A DNA stretch of 64,000 bases from Epinephelus fuscoguttatus (GCF_011397635.1 NC_064770.1:20925707-20989706), one strand, 5' to 3'; counted from the first letter of the stretch, positions 50,301 to 61,492 are shown. The notes: generated from the sequence alone by a model not told the origin. Numbers and translations: made by a program.

Positions 50301-53300
50301 TAATGAACCCAACACAAAGACACAAGAGGCTCTAAAAACTACCTAACAGCTTTGCTTATCACAAAAAATGTAATCATGAGACATTAAGAATGATGGACGC
50401 CTCATAAGAAAAAATGTATTTTGGAAAGTCTTTAATCAATCTTTTAAAATTCTGTGTGCAGACTTACACTGTCGAGCTGCTTGTAGGTGCTCTCCAAACT
50501 CTGCTGGGCCTTCTTGGCTTCCATCAGATACTGCAGACATTCATAAAAATAGACGGAGTGAGAGGAGGGGAGGCGGGTCAGATGACAGCAAGAGAGACAG
50601 CCATGTGCAGGGGCAGACACTGAATAAACAATGACATCCAAAAGCAACACAACATAACAGACAAGAAAACAAATACCAGTGTGTCTGTCTGAGACATCAC
50701 GTCTGCAGCAACAGCCTGTACATGGCTGCACTGTTCTGCAGTCTAAGTGGGACACAGCCAATGCATTCCTCATAGAAAAAATGGCACACCACTGCTCAGA
50801 CCATACCTCCCCCTGGAGACACTAAGTCTAACTCACTCTGTAAGGCTTCCTTCCTGCCACAACAGTGAGATCTCCACATCTCCACTCCTCCTGTAAATCT
50901 GCCTCTATTCCCCTCCCAGCAGTGTGTGCTGTGGACTACCATTGAAAATCTCATTTTGGTATCTTCTTGACTGCTATTGAATGTGGTGCTGCAGACACAT
51001 GTGCAAATACACTCTAGGGCTGCAATGAATAGTCGACTAATCAACTGACAGAAAATTAACCTGCAACTCTGTTTACAGGAGGGGAGACAACTGTTGCAAC
51101 AAAGGCTTAAAAATTCAACAAGTTGCCCTTTAAAAGGAGCCTGAAGACGGTGTGTTTAAAGCTACACTGGACCAAAATTTAAACACAACATTTTTGCTTT
51201 TGCTCCCATTTTTGAAAGGTCTCAATAGATTTATTTCTCAAAATTTTTTTCACAAATTTGTTAAAACAGTGGTTCGCAACTGGTCCAAGGGGGCCAGATT
51301 GTTCTTTAGTCATTAGTTCGAGCGTCATACTTGCATTTGGCCACATCGTCCGGTTAGTTTGCTGTCTCTTTCAAGTAGCTGTCTGTTATTCACTCACTCT
51401 ACAACAGGAAATGGCACTTCAAAATAAAATCTTGAGCCGGAAATTAACTGTAATTCAGAAATAAAGTATGTTTGTTTACAAATTTGATGTGTTCACGAGT
51501 CACTTGCGGTCCATTCAGAATGGACCCGCGACCCACTTTCAGACTGCAACCCACCAGTTGGGAACCACTGTGTTAAAGTACCATAACCCTAACTGCCCTC
51601 ATTGGGGACTCAATGTTCACAATGTTGGCATTCGCAAACCACTGGCCCACACAATTCCATACACGCTGACTGCCATTTGCCTGGTACAGTGTGAAACAGG
51701 ACCCATCTGTGGAAAAAACACTTCTCCAAAGTGACAGACGCCATCGACAGTGAGCAGGTGCCCACTCAAGTCGGTTATGACGACCAACTGCTGTCAGGTC
51801 AAGACCCTGGTGAGGACGACGAGCACGCAGATGAGCTTCTGTGAGGCAGTTTCTAACAGTTTTTCCAGAAATTCTGCAGTTGTGAAAACCACTTATTGCA
51901 TCAGCTGTCCGGGTGGCTGGTCTCGGGTGATCTTGCAGATGAAGACCCTGGATGTGGAGGTCCTGGGCTAGTGTGGTTACACGTGTTCTGGGGTTGTGTG
52001 GTTGGTTGGATGTACTGCCAAATCATGGAAACGGCACTGGAGATGGCTTGCGGTAATGAAATGAACATACAGTTCAGGGGCAACAGCTCTGGTGGACATT
52101 CCTGCAGTCACGCCATCCCAATAATGATGCTGTTTAATCATCTTGATATGCCACACCTGCCAGGCGGACAGATTATCTTGGAAGAGGAAAAATGCTCCCA
52201 AACATGCATTTTAAAAAATTTGCAGCCAAAATTTGAGACACATAAGTCTTCTGTGCGCATAAAAAAGTCTTAGATCTTCAACTCAAAAAGTGTTGCATTA
52301 CAGTTTTTGTTCAGTGTAATTATTTTGCGCTCAAACGCACCATTTTACCCGTGGAAACATACCAGATTTACTTGCTATACTCGCTCACCGTCTTGCGTTC
52401 CTGCTTGAGCTCCTGCAGGTACTTGGTGAGATCGATGCAAATGTTCATCATCATGTTCTCAGCAATCAGCTCCCTCTGCCCGGCGTAGTCGTTCATCTCA
52501 TTCAGGATGTCCAAAAACGACTGGTAGCTGGACAACCTATCATTTCATAGGAGGAGAGAGGAAAGGGTGGAGAAATGAGAACACAGTGATGAGACCACCG
52601 ATAAGATGATGCGTACACAGGCTCAAAGAGAAGTCAGCAGTGGGCCAAGTCATAATAAGAAGCTCATGACTTCCTTGTTCCTGCTTCCTTTAAGGGGCAT
52701 TTAAATGGCTCCAACCGCCACCCCCCCCCCCCCCCCCCCCTCCGCCCCACTACAACATGAAAGACACTAATGACAAGGCAATTCCTAAACGTGATATTAT
52801 TTGCAGGTCAGTTCTGTCTTTGTGTGTTAGTTCCCTCACCGAGAGCTTCACACACTACTTGGGCCAAAGTGTAATTCCAAACTGACGCAGGAAGCACAGT
52901 TTTAGCTACTAAAAGTACTTAATAAAGAAAAAGTGAAAACTAAACCTAGTTTTCTTTAAAGATATGCTTTGCAGTGATTCACCTGCACTCTGGTTCATCT
53001 TTGCTGCTTCGTTTCAGGTTATATTTCTTTGAGAGGTTCCTGTGGAAAGAGAAGAAGAAAGCTCACTAAATAAAACTATTCTTACACAACCGCTGGCTGT
53101 TTTATACAATAGGATTAAAAACAGCAGTCCATTTATATGAACATATTAAAATAGCTTTTCTTCCTCCTTTCACTCTCTCTCTCCCTCTGACCACATCCTG
53201 TCTATCATGTGCCAGTCTGCTCCCACTTCCTCTCCTCTCCAGCAAAGCTCAGCACTGCAGCACATGTGGGCCTGGAGACTGGGAGACAACTGGGAGAGGG

Positions 53301-56300
53301 AGCACCATGGATGAGGAGAGAAAGAGAGAGAGAGCGAGCAGGCCGCAGCTGGAGAATGAGGCCAGTGTTTCAGAGACAAGTTCAATTCAGTCCCGAATGT
53401 AGTCATAAGACCCCACAAACATTTCATAAACAGCCTGTTAACATGCACCCGTGCAAACACACACATGCTGGCACACACTGTTTTGCACACAAAGCATTTG
53501 AGGCAGAAAGCAAGGGTGAACAAGAGCGAGGCCTACCTCAGTTGTTTGGCATAGTTTTGCTCAATCTCCGTCCTCTCCTTCACAAATTTCACATACTTCT
53601 CCACCAGCTCCAGGCCGGACTGTGTGTGCTTCTCAATGATGTCATATTGGTCCTGGAGAAAAGGTGCAAATGAAGGACAAGATATTAAGCCAACACTCTG
53701 CAGGACGTGGAACATGTGTTAACTTCTGGGTAGTAACTGGGACGTTCGTCTGGTTGAGTCTGAGGTCATCTAAACGAATCTTGAATAGAGGGCAATAAAC
53801 TAAACACACTGACGCTTGTTCCTGCATGTTGGATTCCACGGATGCTCTCCACATGTGCACAAAATCTTGGCAATGATTCCCAAACTTCCGCCAAGCTTTA
53901 AATCACAAGACACCAGTGCTGTTAACTAGGGAGGACAGTCGAAGGACACGAGGTCATGACCAGTGGCGTCCCCAGAATTTTTTTATAGGGGTGGCCAGAT
54001 GGGGCCACTGAGGATCCTGGGGCGGCAAAAGCTATCACTGGATTTCAAGAATTCGACTATGCTCCTAAAGTATTAAGGCTAGTTGAAAACTATGTCAATA
54101 TAGAGACGTAAGGAAGCCCATACTGATATATTTTCATATTTTATAGTTAACATTTTGAGTTCCACAACAATCCTGTTTTGAAATGTTTTATCTATCCAGT
54201 GTTTTCAACTAGGCTGGTTTGGCTGCTCTAAATTTAGCTCAAACCGGAGTTTTATTTAGCCCCCCTTCCCGACAAGCTATGCCGACATGGTTGGTTCCAG
54301 TGGATGCCTTAGGTTGTCTAGTTTCACAAGATGCCACGATCTTCATGCTAGTTTAAAGAATGAATGCATGACAGCCTTTTAAAGAGAGTTATGTCAGCCT
54401 CCACACACAGTGGCCATAGCCTCCCCTGCCCTCCTTTGGGGCGCTACTGTGCCTAACAGGGGTCACAGGCAGGAAAAAGGAGGTGCTGTTCTGATAGGCC
54501 TACATGTTCTGCTGTATTGAGCAGTGTGACATGTTATGGATGACTAAATAAGCGTATTAATGTAGCTCTTTGACCCATTTTATGACTAATTTCAAATTCA
54601 TAAACCTTTGGCACAGTGCAACTGAATCTACTAACTTTTCCTTTTCGCATTACAGAGCATGAGAGAGCTATGTTATCTTTTGTTCCTTATTTGGTAGAGC
54701 ATTTTATGACACCTTCAAGCTCAGACAAGCCTGTTAAGAGTGAGAGACGATATCTAAGCCAATCTTCTCTCACTCTGCACTCAAAACAATTCCCCCACAC
54801 TTTCTGCTATGCTTCAGTACTGAGGAGGGGGCACGTTGAGAGGGGACTCCTGACAAGCCGGGCCATGTTAGTCTGCACCCTTCCTGCCCCTCAGGTAAAA
54901 CAGAGACAAGAGACAAAACCCAAATGAATGAGACAATGCTTCGCTTAATCACAGAGCACAGTGAAAGGTTAGAGGCCTGCAATCCATCACCACTATAACA
55001 TCTAACCAATAGGCAGTGTTAGGGGTTTAATTTAGAGTCATTAATTACGGAGCAAAAGTAATGATCGTCAATGCAGCTGACTTACAAGTACAGATTTTCC
55101 AATTTCCTAAAGGTGCTTGTGTTTACAACAGATTTTCTTATTAGATGTGGATGTGTGACTTGCAAGTGGAAATTGAATGGCGGTAAATAACCAATTAGCA
55201 GGATGTTAGAGACCACTTTGTTCAAATGTTGCCCTGCTGAGGTGTAAAAAGAGATTTATTAATTTATGAATGATCTAAACGTGAGCAGTGGTTGTCTGCA
55301 TCCAGTCGAACCTCTCCACATCAACAGGACAGAAGGCTATGACTACCTACACTGACCATAAAACACACTGAATATAGGATTAGATTCTTAATTAGTGAAA
55401 GGTTAATGCTGCCACTAACTGCAAAAGCAATTTAGGTTTCCCCAGTAACCTCAAACACATAACGTAATCAAGCAGTGAAGGCAGCAGGATTAAAAATACA
55501 ATTTAAATGCAATCAAACTGAGGCACAAAGAAACAGCTGGTAAGATACAGTGGCTGCAACCCTGCATCTTAGGAACACCGCCAAAGTCAGACCTTGAATC
55601 AATTCGGAGAGATCATAAAATACTCCCTCGTGATTTTATTACGAGCCATTTAGACTACTGTAATTCCCTTTTACCGGATTAAAAGAAAACTAAAGCTAAT
55701 TCAGAGTGCTGCAGCCAGTTTTAACTAAAACAAGGAAAATGGATCACATTGCACCACTGACAGGACAGTGCACAGACTACCTGCACCTTTAGATTTAATT
55801 TTAATGATCTTTACATGTTCATAAAGCTTTAAATGACCTCACTTTCTTTCATGTTATGTTTCTGCCACTGTTTTTCTTTTAAATGTTCCTTATGTATCCA
55901 ATAAAAACACTGGTGAAAGTGCCTTCTGTTTCTGTGCCCCAAAATTGTGGAACTTCTAGATATTAGAATGGCAAGCTCTCTTGGTATTTTTAAAGTAAAT
56001 TAAAGACTTATCTTTTTCTGGCTTTTGATTTAAAGTAATATCATAGCATTCATTTGAAGGTTTTAATACTTACTTTGTATCCCTGGTATTCATTTTATTT
56101 TACTGACTCTCGCTTGATGATTTTTTTTTAAAGATTTTATTGTTTTTTGTTTGTATTTTTTTAGTCTTGCAATATTTTATTTATTGTTGTTTATTGATTT
56201 TTTTTTCTTTCTGTTGTTTCAATTTTGCTGTGTGAAGCACTTCAGGGTGCATGCTTGTGTGAAAGATGCCATATAAATAAATAAAGTACTGAGAGCCAGA

Positions 56301-59300
56301 ACGTCCAGATCTTTGAGTTCTTGATGACAGAACTATAACTGCATGCCTAAGTGGATTTTACGCATTATATTTGTGGAGAGGTTATAATAGCAGAAATGGA
56401 AAGTTAGATCCTGCACCCATCTTTTGATACAGGTGTTTTGCATGGATGTCTATTATTTGCATATCACAGTTCAGGACTGCTCATCAGTGTGTGGCAATGT
56501 GTGCAAAAAAACAGGTCATCTACTGTGGAGATTGATGGGGAGGTTTGAAATTGTTAGGCAAGCTGCTGTGGGTGCAGCGTCTGTGTAGGCTGGACAGCAG
56601 GGAGGTCTTCAAACCAGTATTTTGTCTCCTATTTCAAGTGATCCTACTCCCAGTATCTGCCATTTCTCATTTCAATATTTACGCTTTTGTTTACAACACA
56701 GCTGCACGATGCATATGTAATAATGTTGATAACACCTCAGGCTCAGGTGAGAGCTGAACAACTGAACATTCTGGATTAAGACACAATGCCCTGAATCACA
56801 GCTGCACTTTATGAAGAACACCTGGCATAATTTTGAATCATCAGAGCTGTCATCTACAGATCTTTTTTGGGAGTGTCAGTCGATGTCTTGGTGCCTTCCT
56901 CAAGCCTTTCTAATAGTCTGTCAGAGAATATAGGCCGCTCTCCCAGCAGACATATTGACCTGTCATAACAGGAAAAATCACAGTTGTTACTATCAACACT
57001 AACGATGCCTCTGTTCGGCTCAAGTGCTCCAGTGGGAGTGCCTGTGAGGACCATGCAGGATACAAGGATCCTGAAATCAAAGCAGCTAAATGGAATTCAA
57101 CCGTCATTAGTTTGATTATTTACACCTGTGTAATTCCTACTATCTCATGTCAAAATGGCTTCAATGAAAAAGGCCTATTGTGAGCATAGAAACAGAATGA
57201 TAATAGAATGGACATTTCCATTCAAATCAGTGCAGCAGGATCGTCAAAGCAGCGGTCACTGTTATGTTATTTTCCTGTTTAATTTGTTGCCATTAATTAG
57301 GGCTGCCCCCTAATAGTCGACTAAACGTTAGTCAACCAGAAAGGTCTTTAGTCGACAAGATTTCATCGGTTGCTTAGTCAAAGAGGGAAAAACAAACAAA
57401 CGTGAAACTCAATTAGGAGCTGCGCCTTGTCAAAGTAAATCAAAACCTATATGACTGGACAATGTTTTCGAAGGACAGACACAGGAAGTGGCCACGCTCA
57501 GCAGCAATCAGATAGGAGTTTAGTTCACAGGGCTGGTACCTGCGGTTATTCCACAGGCTAGTTAATAACATGTTGGGCAGGAAATCCAAAGTGTGGGATC
57601 ATTTTGAGAAGGTGAAGGACGAACCCAAGGTGATATGTAAACTCATCTTCAGTGGTCGACTACAAACATGACGTATCATCTGAAACATGTAAGTAGCTAC
57701 ATGCCCATTACCCACTTAGCACAATCATTACTGCTTTGCCGACAGCTTCACTAACAGGCGGCTCGCTCAGTGTGTGACGTGCACTGGTAGATAAAATATA
57801 GGCCTATATTAATGAAGGTTCATTAGTACGGTTTTGTATTTCTCTGTAATGTAGCACAGTGTTAACAATGTTACTGATACTATTCTTTCTTACACCTTTA
57901 ACTCAAAACATTGTGTTGCCCCGCCCAAAATTAATAATTTAATAATTAAATTAATATTGTAAACATGCCGGCGACTAGTCGACTAATGGCCCTAAATGAT
58001 GACTAATGGTCGATAAGTCGGGGGCAGACCTAACATTAACTGCATGTTTGTAGCTGCCTCCAAACAACAGAGAGCAGCGAGTTGGTGTTTGTTGGAACTG
58101 TGGACTACGACTAACTAGATGACTAATGGGATTAACTAAGATGAGTTTGGTGAGCTTCTTTCCAGCTTGAATTAAGTGTGTTTTAGGATGAGTTAACGGC
58201 AGCTAAGCTGATTTTAGTCATAGTTTGGTGAAAGAGAGAAACTGTGTTTGATGTATGGTTGTAATTTTTTTGCTTAAGGGTGAGAATAGGCCAACAGGCA
58301 GTTTTCAAACTAGTGAGTGCTGACATATTGTCACCATAGCAACTAACAACAACTGCCATTTTCTTCTGTGCCAGCCAAATAACCACAGCAAACACTTCGC
58401 TGTCCATTCTACTCTCATTTTATTTCTGTGATTGCGGGGATGTTGTGTCCCAGTGTGGTGCAAAAATAGAATTAAAAAACAGTTTCAGCCATTGTTGAGT
58501 CTATCATTTTTACACCAGGAAAAAAACAACATGATTCACTAGATTGTTTACCTTCTGCTTCTTGTTCTACGAGTACAATAACATTTTTAAAAAAACATCT
58601 CACGGGATTAAGATGATGGAATGTAGCTGAGTGAGTAGAGTCTACCTATTAGTCCCACAATAAAAGATTTTATTTTGTTTGTGTGTGATCAAGCTACTGG
58701 TGTACACTGATTTCACAAGGATGTTGTCTGATGTATCTGTCACTTATAAAACACATTGCCCGTCAGTGACTCAATAAGGGGACACTACCTTTACCAAAAG
58801 AATCAGCATCAGTTTAACATGAATTAAGAAACCAAACTGAGCAGCAACTGACAACGCCGCAAAAGAGACACATATTTATTTTTTTCCTGACATAATGTTT
58901 GTACATATGTTGACTGTTTTCTCTATGTAGCCTACACACATCATTAAGTGAGTGCAGCATTGCTGGTAAAGAATCAGCCTTGGGTGAACTCATCACCATG
59001 TGCTCTTTCATAAATGGCGGAAAAAGAAGCATCTGATAATCTCTGTAAATCAACTGTGACTGCTTGATTCAAAACAAGAGCGCCCCAGTTAGAGGAGAGC
59101 CATCCTCATTAAAACGGGCTTGAAACGCATCGAAATAACTTGCAAGGACATTATTACTGTCTCGTCAAACACCAGCGGCTGTCACACGACTGCGATTTAT
59201 ATACATCCAAAGCCACAGTGAAAATTATCTTTATAGGTCCCCGTAGACTGGGTTTGCACTAAACTGATTTTCATAAATCTCAAATGGTTTGCTCCTGACA

Positions 59301-61492
59301 ACTTACAAATGACTGTGATTTTGATTGAATGAGAATTGTAAAGATGTGGCTTTCATCCTGGATAATTCATCATTACTTCATCCCTTTACATATACTTTGG
59401 ACAGTTTGAGTAGCTCCTACATACTGTGACATATTCCTTAGGAACATTTATTGACATCTTTCTCGCCTTCACTCATTTCACCATTTTCGATGGGTAAGCT
59501 AAATATTGTACTTCCGCCTTGGTAATTATAGAACTTCCAAACAAGGCAAGCCATAACCTATTTTTGTGGCACAGATTTAGGCTAGCGGGTGCAACAAGAC
59601 TGCTACATCATGCTTCAGAGTTAAAACTCTAAGTGAGCATCCAACACGTCCGTTACACCCCATCTTCCAATACTTCCAAAGAAATCTGGCATCAAGTGAA
59701 CGCCAAATAACTTCAAAAGGAGTCACCCTGAAAGTCAGCGACCTACAAGGCTTGGGTGGATGTTTCAGCCTTGAGTCACCCTGTGTTCCAGAAAATTAGG
59801 GGCCTGGCCCGACCAGACCTGCCACACTGTGGTTCTCAGGATTGGCCTGGTAGCACTCACTATCACAGCTCCTGCTTAGACACTGATCTTGCACTCTGCA
59901 AACTTGTGCCTTAAAATAGCCATTGGATTAACGACAATAAGGGGACAGATGCCAGCGAGCTGACTTGGCCCTAGGGATGACTCTTCAACCAAACATTACC
60001 AGAATTATGCCTGCAGGGCTTTGTCCAAGCAGACAGGTGCGGCCATAGCCAAATAAAGCCACTGTAAAACGACTTTGAGGAAATCATTTGTGTTTCACAT
60101 TGACTGAAGAAAGAATACCGGCTTTTGTGTGTAGTTTCCAGTGTGACAACTTCATGCCACGAACAGGAAAGATACAGCCTCTGATTAATACTGGGGGTAC
60201 GGATGTTTCTCTGACTCAGTCAAAGTAGGGCAAAACTAATTAGGCTGTTGCACCAGCAATGGAAAAGGGACAGGGGAAGAGGCCTAGGGGGAGACTCTGT
60301 AATGAGGTCACAACCTCCCAATCCTCATCTTTGCAATGCTCCATTTTACATATCCAGGTTCCCTGAGCCCGTGTGAGTGTTTGCAAATGTGTGGCTTCAT
60401 CGCCATGGTACAGTGCTGCTGACACAAAACTGTGGCAAACATCAGGGTAATGTGTTATGTGGTGGGGTTTTCACCAGGGTTTGTTTAGTTTCTGGATAGT
60501 GTCACTGTTGGTAGCAGCAAATACTTCTCATAATATACAATTACCAGCTGAAGCGGTTCATTTTAACTGCAATAACGGTCAACTGAGCCCAATAAATAAT
60601 CATGTCCTGATGGAATCTTTTCACATAAGCACTCAATCCAACAAATCACACCTTGAATAAATAATCATGCCGCTCAGGTGGACACATGAGGCACTTCATC
60701 AGCGATGAAACTTGTTGTCAAGGCAGATGACAGCATCTGATTTCATCGCTATGGAAGCAAGGTGTGCCAGACAGTAAACAGTGAGACATCCCACTGGGTA
60801 CAACCCACCTCAGCACACTTACACCTTTTGTGTGTGTAGAATAAATAGTACTCTGACACCATTTTCAGCCTGACACCAACAATGTACTGTTAAACCCACA
60901 GTTAACACTCTTGTCAGTCACGCAGGACATGTGATACCTAGGCATACTTTTGCAAATTGGACTTTGATTTAGCACCTTGCTTGTAGATATAAACAACGGG
61001 CTGTGTGATTTATGTCTGGCATAAGGGAGAAAATTATTCTTTTCTTTAAAAATGCAATTATAAATTTTAAATTTAGGCAACTTCACAGCTGTTTGCCTCG
61101 TGCACTGCAGATGTCCCACTATAAAAAACACTGCGGGGTAACACAGTAAAAAGTAAAGATCCAATTGAAGTGCGTGCAAGCGTGGATCTAAGATTGACTG
61201 CTTCACTTTGCACAAGAGCAACATGTTGGCGGTGGGCTTCAGTTTCACCACTCACTCTTTGTTTCAACTCGCTAAACGCTTGAGACAAAACAACTGTCCG
61301 ATAATGGAACTCGGTTCCTGAATGCACCGTTCTGCAGCGTCTCGCCGCTTCTTCACACATTCCTCACTAACAGGAGCGACTTTCTCAACAAACTCTACGT
61401 AAGAAATCGCATCGCTGTGTCAAACCTGGGAATATTACCCCCAAAAGCAAGCCAGATGATGGACTCACCCAAAGCTCTGTGCCCCAGTCCAT
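39815..61492 (-). CDS. trip10: CIP4 / TRIP10-type F-BAR-HR1-SH3 adaptor, 15 exons
   Basis: The spliced frame encodes 586 residues; human CIP4 is about 600. CIP4 family proteins bend membranes with an N-terminal F-BAR dimer, bind GTP-loaded CDC42 through a central HR1 coiled coil, and recruit WASP/N-WASP and dynamin through a C-terminal SH3, coupling endocytosis to actin. Here F-BAR covers about residues 1-285, starting MDWGTELW and including [21 protein letters not shown] proline-rich linker lies at ~327-381, HR1 at ~384-462 ([20 protein letters not shown]) and SH3 at ~525-584 ([19 protein letters not shown]). Exon lengths are 24, 116, 57, 148, 63, 105, 129, 147, 189, 165, 110, 133, 89, 134 and 152, with all phases matching. 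TRIP10 is preferred over FNBP1 and FNBP1L from the HR1 lead-in, the AKQQAH segment and GRDPL in the linker. The sequence does not show whether this is the only fish copy. Introns carry many transposons but no exon is damaged. Confidence 0.93.
39967..41749 (-). other. trip10: trip10 intron 14
   Basis: No extra exon or recognised repeat. Short frames on both strands lack splice context. Confidence 0.6.
41750..41883 (-). CDS. trip10: trip10 exon 14, acidic linker and SH3 start
   Basis: Codes [20 protein letters not shown] and the first SH3 strand KCTAMYGFP. Acceptor tctctgcag, donor GTATGTC. Confidence 0.94.
41973..42061 (-). CDS. trip10: trip10 exon 13, linker
   Basis: [20 protein letters not shown] and NNNGAHDTL. 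Acceptor gtcacgtag, donor GTAACATC. It diverges from mammals after WLAEA. Confidence 0.88.
42262..42394 (-). CDS. trip10: trip10 exon 12, HR1
   Basis: 44 full codons, [20 protein letters not shown] to [14 protein letters not shown], second half of HR1. The split codon at its start encodes Ser where mammals have Arg. Donor GTAATTC. Confidence 0.94.
42652..42761 (-). CDS. trip10: trip10 exon 11, HR1
   Basis: [20 protein letters not shown], then [16 protein letters not shown], the first half of the CDC42-binding coiled coil. The donor GTGTGTGTG merges into a GT microsatellite, so length changes there could affect splicing. Confidence 0.94.
43524..44076 (+). mobile_element. TTAA-type MITE, copy 4 (single-unit form), in trip10 intron 10
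   Basis: Left end 'aataaaggtccagtgtgtag', right end 'cttacacactattcctttaa'. It contains 'gtgtataatcacctgagaa', 'gtagcccagaagggacaaac' and only one 'gaggaagagacctctgg' unit, unlike the other three copies. It is antisense to the gene and leaves both neighbouring exons intact. Confidence 0.75.
44252..44416 (-). CDS. trip10: trip10 exon 10, proline-rich linker
   Basis: 55 codons beginning [20 protein letters not shown] and ending [16 protein letters not shown]. In mammals the equivalent linker exon is subject to alternative splicing; this exon is phase 0 at both ends, so skipping would keep frame. Acceptor ccacccacag, donor GTGAGTC. Confidence 0.92.
44417..47637 (-). other. trip10: trip10 intron 9
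   Basis: 3.2 kb without a supported exon. It contains a pyrimidine-rich tract near 44470-44560, a GT microsatellite at 47321-47356 and a fragment 'aagatctcttaaactgaaat' near 45540 that resembles a dispersed fish repeat. Confidence 0.5.
47321..47356. repeat. (GT)n microsatellite
   Basis: Perfect 18-unit GT run in trip10 intron 9. Confidence 0.95.
47638..47826 (-). CDS. trip10: trip10 exon 9, F-BAR C-terminus and linker
   Basis: 63 codons including [18 protein letters not shown] and [12 protein letters not shown], ending in basic [11 protein letters not shown]. Acceptor tctattacag, donor GTAGGAC. Confidence 0.95.
47957..48103 (-). CDS. trip10: trip10 exon 8, F-BAR end
   Basis: 49 codons, [20 protein letters not shown] to the [14 protein letters not shown] helix. 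Acceptor gttcactag, donor GTGAGTTG. Confidence 0.95.
48290..48725 (+). mobile_element. L2-like LINE 3' end in trip10 intron 7
   Basis: Plus-strand coding remnant: [20 protein letters not shown] followed by [20 protein letters not shown] and LL, then a decayed C-terminus. The 3' tail reads 'tgccttgtgaagcactttgt' and 'gaaaagcactgtataa'. This is the C-terminal signature and stem-like tail of the L2/Maui type of fish LINE. 5'-truncated, dead, antisense to trip10. Confidence 0.7.
49659..49787 (-). CDS. trip10: trip10 exon 7, F-BAR
   Basis: 43 codons, [20 protein letters not shown] to FNDMPLIFN. Acceptor ggtttcag, donor GTAAGTGA. Confidence 0.95.
49886..49990 (-). CDS. trip10: trip10 exon 6, F-BAR
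   Basis: 35 codons from [20 protein letters not shown] to [14 protein letters not shown], a very conserved stretch of the family. Acceptor cacaccag, donor GTAACAAG. Confidence 0.95.
50468..50530 (-). CDS. trip10: trip10 exon 5, F-BAR
   Basis: 21 codons, [20 protein letters not shown] then S; acceptor gtctgcag, donor GTAAGTC. Confidence 0.93.
51165..52316 (-). mobile_element. Dead, internally deleted Tc1-like transposon with nested hAT MITE
   Basis: Termini are CACTGGACCAAAATTTAAAC on the left and, inverted, 'acagtttttgttcagtg' on the right, each preceded or followed by TA as expected of Tc1/mariner. The minus strand carries remnants of an HTH-DDE transposase: [19 protein letters not shown], then frame-shifted 'ccatcttcacctgcaagatc'-like text and CGACTTGAGTGGGCA. 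The middle and C-terminal catalytic parts are deleted. The hAT element at 51267-51570 sits near its left end. It lies in trip10 intron 4 in the same orientation as the gene. Confidence 0.8.
51267..51570. mobile_element. Non-autonomous hAT element (Charlie-like ends)
   Basis: Inverted ends CAGTGGTTCGCAACTGGTCC and ...CCAGTTGGGAACCACTG. The 8-bp flanks tgttaaaa (51259-51266) and tgttaaag (51571-51578) are the expected hAT duplication with one change. No coding capacity. Confidence 0.85.
52389..52536 (-). CDS. trip10: trip10 exon 4, F-BAR
   Basis: Codes [20 protein letters not shown] and then REL...[13 protein letters not shown], a helix of the membrane-bending dimer. Donor GTGAGCG. Confidence 0.95.
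52721..52740. repeat. Poly-C tract, 20 bp
   Basis: Twenty consecutive C residues in trip10 intron 3 (G-tract on the sense strand). Its length is prone to sequencing and replication error. Confidence 0.9.
52983..53039 (-). CDS. trip10: trip10 exon 3, F-BAR
   Basis: Short exon for [18 protein letters not shown]. Acceptor ttccacag, donor GTGAATC; enters and leaves in phase 2. Confidence 0.93.
53537..53652 (-). CDS. trip10: trip10 exon 2, F-BAR
   Basis: Residues 9-46 plus two bases of the next codon: [20 protein letters not shown] and the basic [18 protein letters not shown] helix. Acceptor tctccag, donor GTAGGC. Confidence 0.95.
55556..56297 (+). mobile_element. L2-like LINE 3' end, strongly decayed
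   Basis: Remnants of the C-terminal reverse transcriptase region ('gactactgtaattccctttt', 'agagtgctgcagccagt', 'cacattgcaccactgacag') are followed by a 3' end with 'ctgtgtgaagcacttcaggg' and 'gccatataaataaataaag'. Many stops. Plus strand, antisense to trip10. Confidence 0.6.
57298..58032 (+). mobile_element. hAT element remnant with BED zinc-finger fragment
   Basis: Ends TAGGGCTGCCCCCTAATAGT and, inverted, ...GTCGGGGGCAGACCTA, both with GTCGACTA-type subterminal repeats. The flanks ccattaat and acattaac are a possible degenerate 8-bp duplication. Inside, from an ATG at 57570, the frame reads [20 protein letters not shown] then CKLIFSG, matching the start of a BED zinc finger (aromatic W-D-H-F, first Cys) of hAT/ZBED transposases. 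The second Cys is replaced and stops follow, so it is non-functional. Confidence 0.7.
61469..61492 (-). CDS. trip10: trip10 exon 1 (coding part)
   Basis: Codes MDWGTELW, the invariant start of this family, then the donor GTGAGTCC in phase 0. The ATG is chosen because this octapeptide joins directly to [11 protein letters not shown] in exon 2. Confidence 0.92.

Larger units (their letters stand above)
50531..52388 (-). other. trip10: trip10 intron 4, largely transposon
   Basis: Occupied by the Tc1 element at 51165-52316 with a nested hAT element. A ~50-bp fragment resembling another fish hAT end ('agggctgcaatgaatagtcg') lies at 51016-51065. Confidence 0.6.
53653..61468 (-). other. trip10: trip10 intron 1 (7.8 kb)
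   Basis: The longest intron of the gene. It holds an L2-like LINE tail (55556-56297), a hAT remnant (57298-58032) and, near 53955, a 'gtggcgtccccagaattttt' phrase that recurs in fish genomes. No additional coding exon is supported. A plausible-looking open frame just below exon 1 is discussed in the findings. Confidence 0.55.

Noticed and set aside
56854..57107. Coding exon in trip10 intron 1 ([17 protein letters not shown] frame)
   Set aside because: Two overlapping minus frames without matching acceptor and donor, and no recognised domain; trip10 exons 1 and 2 join without it.
39815..61492. Assignment to FNBP1 or FNBP1L
   Set aside because: All three share the domain layout, but the HR1 lead-in [11 protein letters not shown], the AKQQAH helix and the short GRDPL linker fit CIP4/TRIP10 better as recalled; a tree would settle it.
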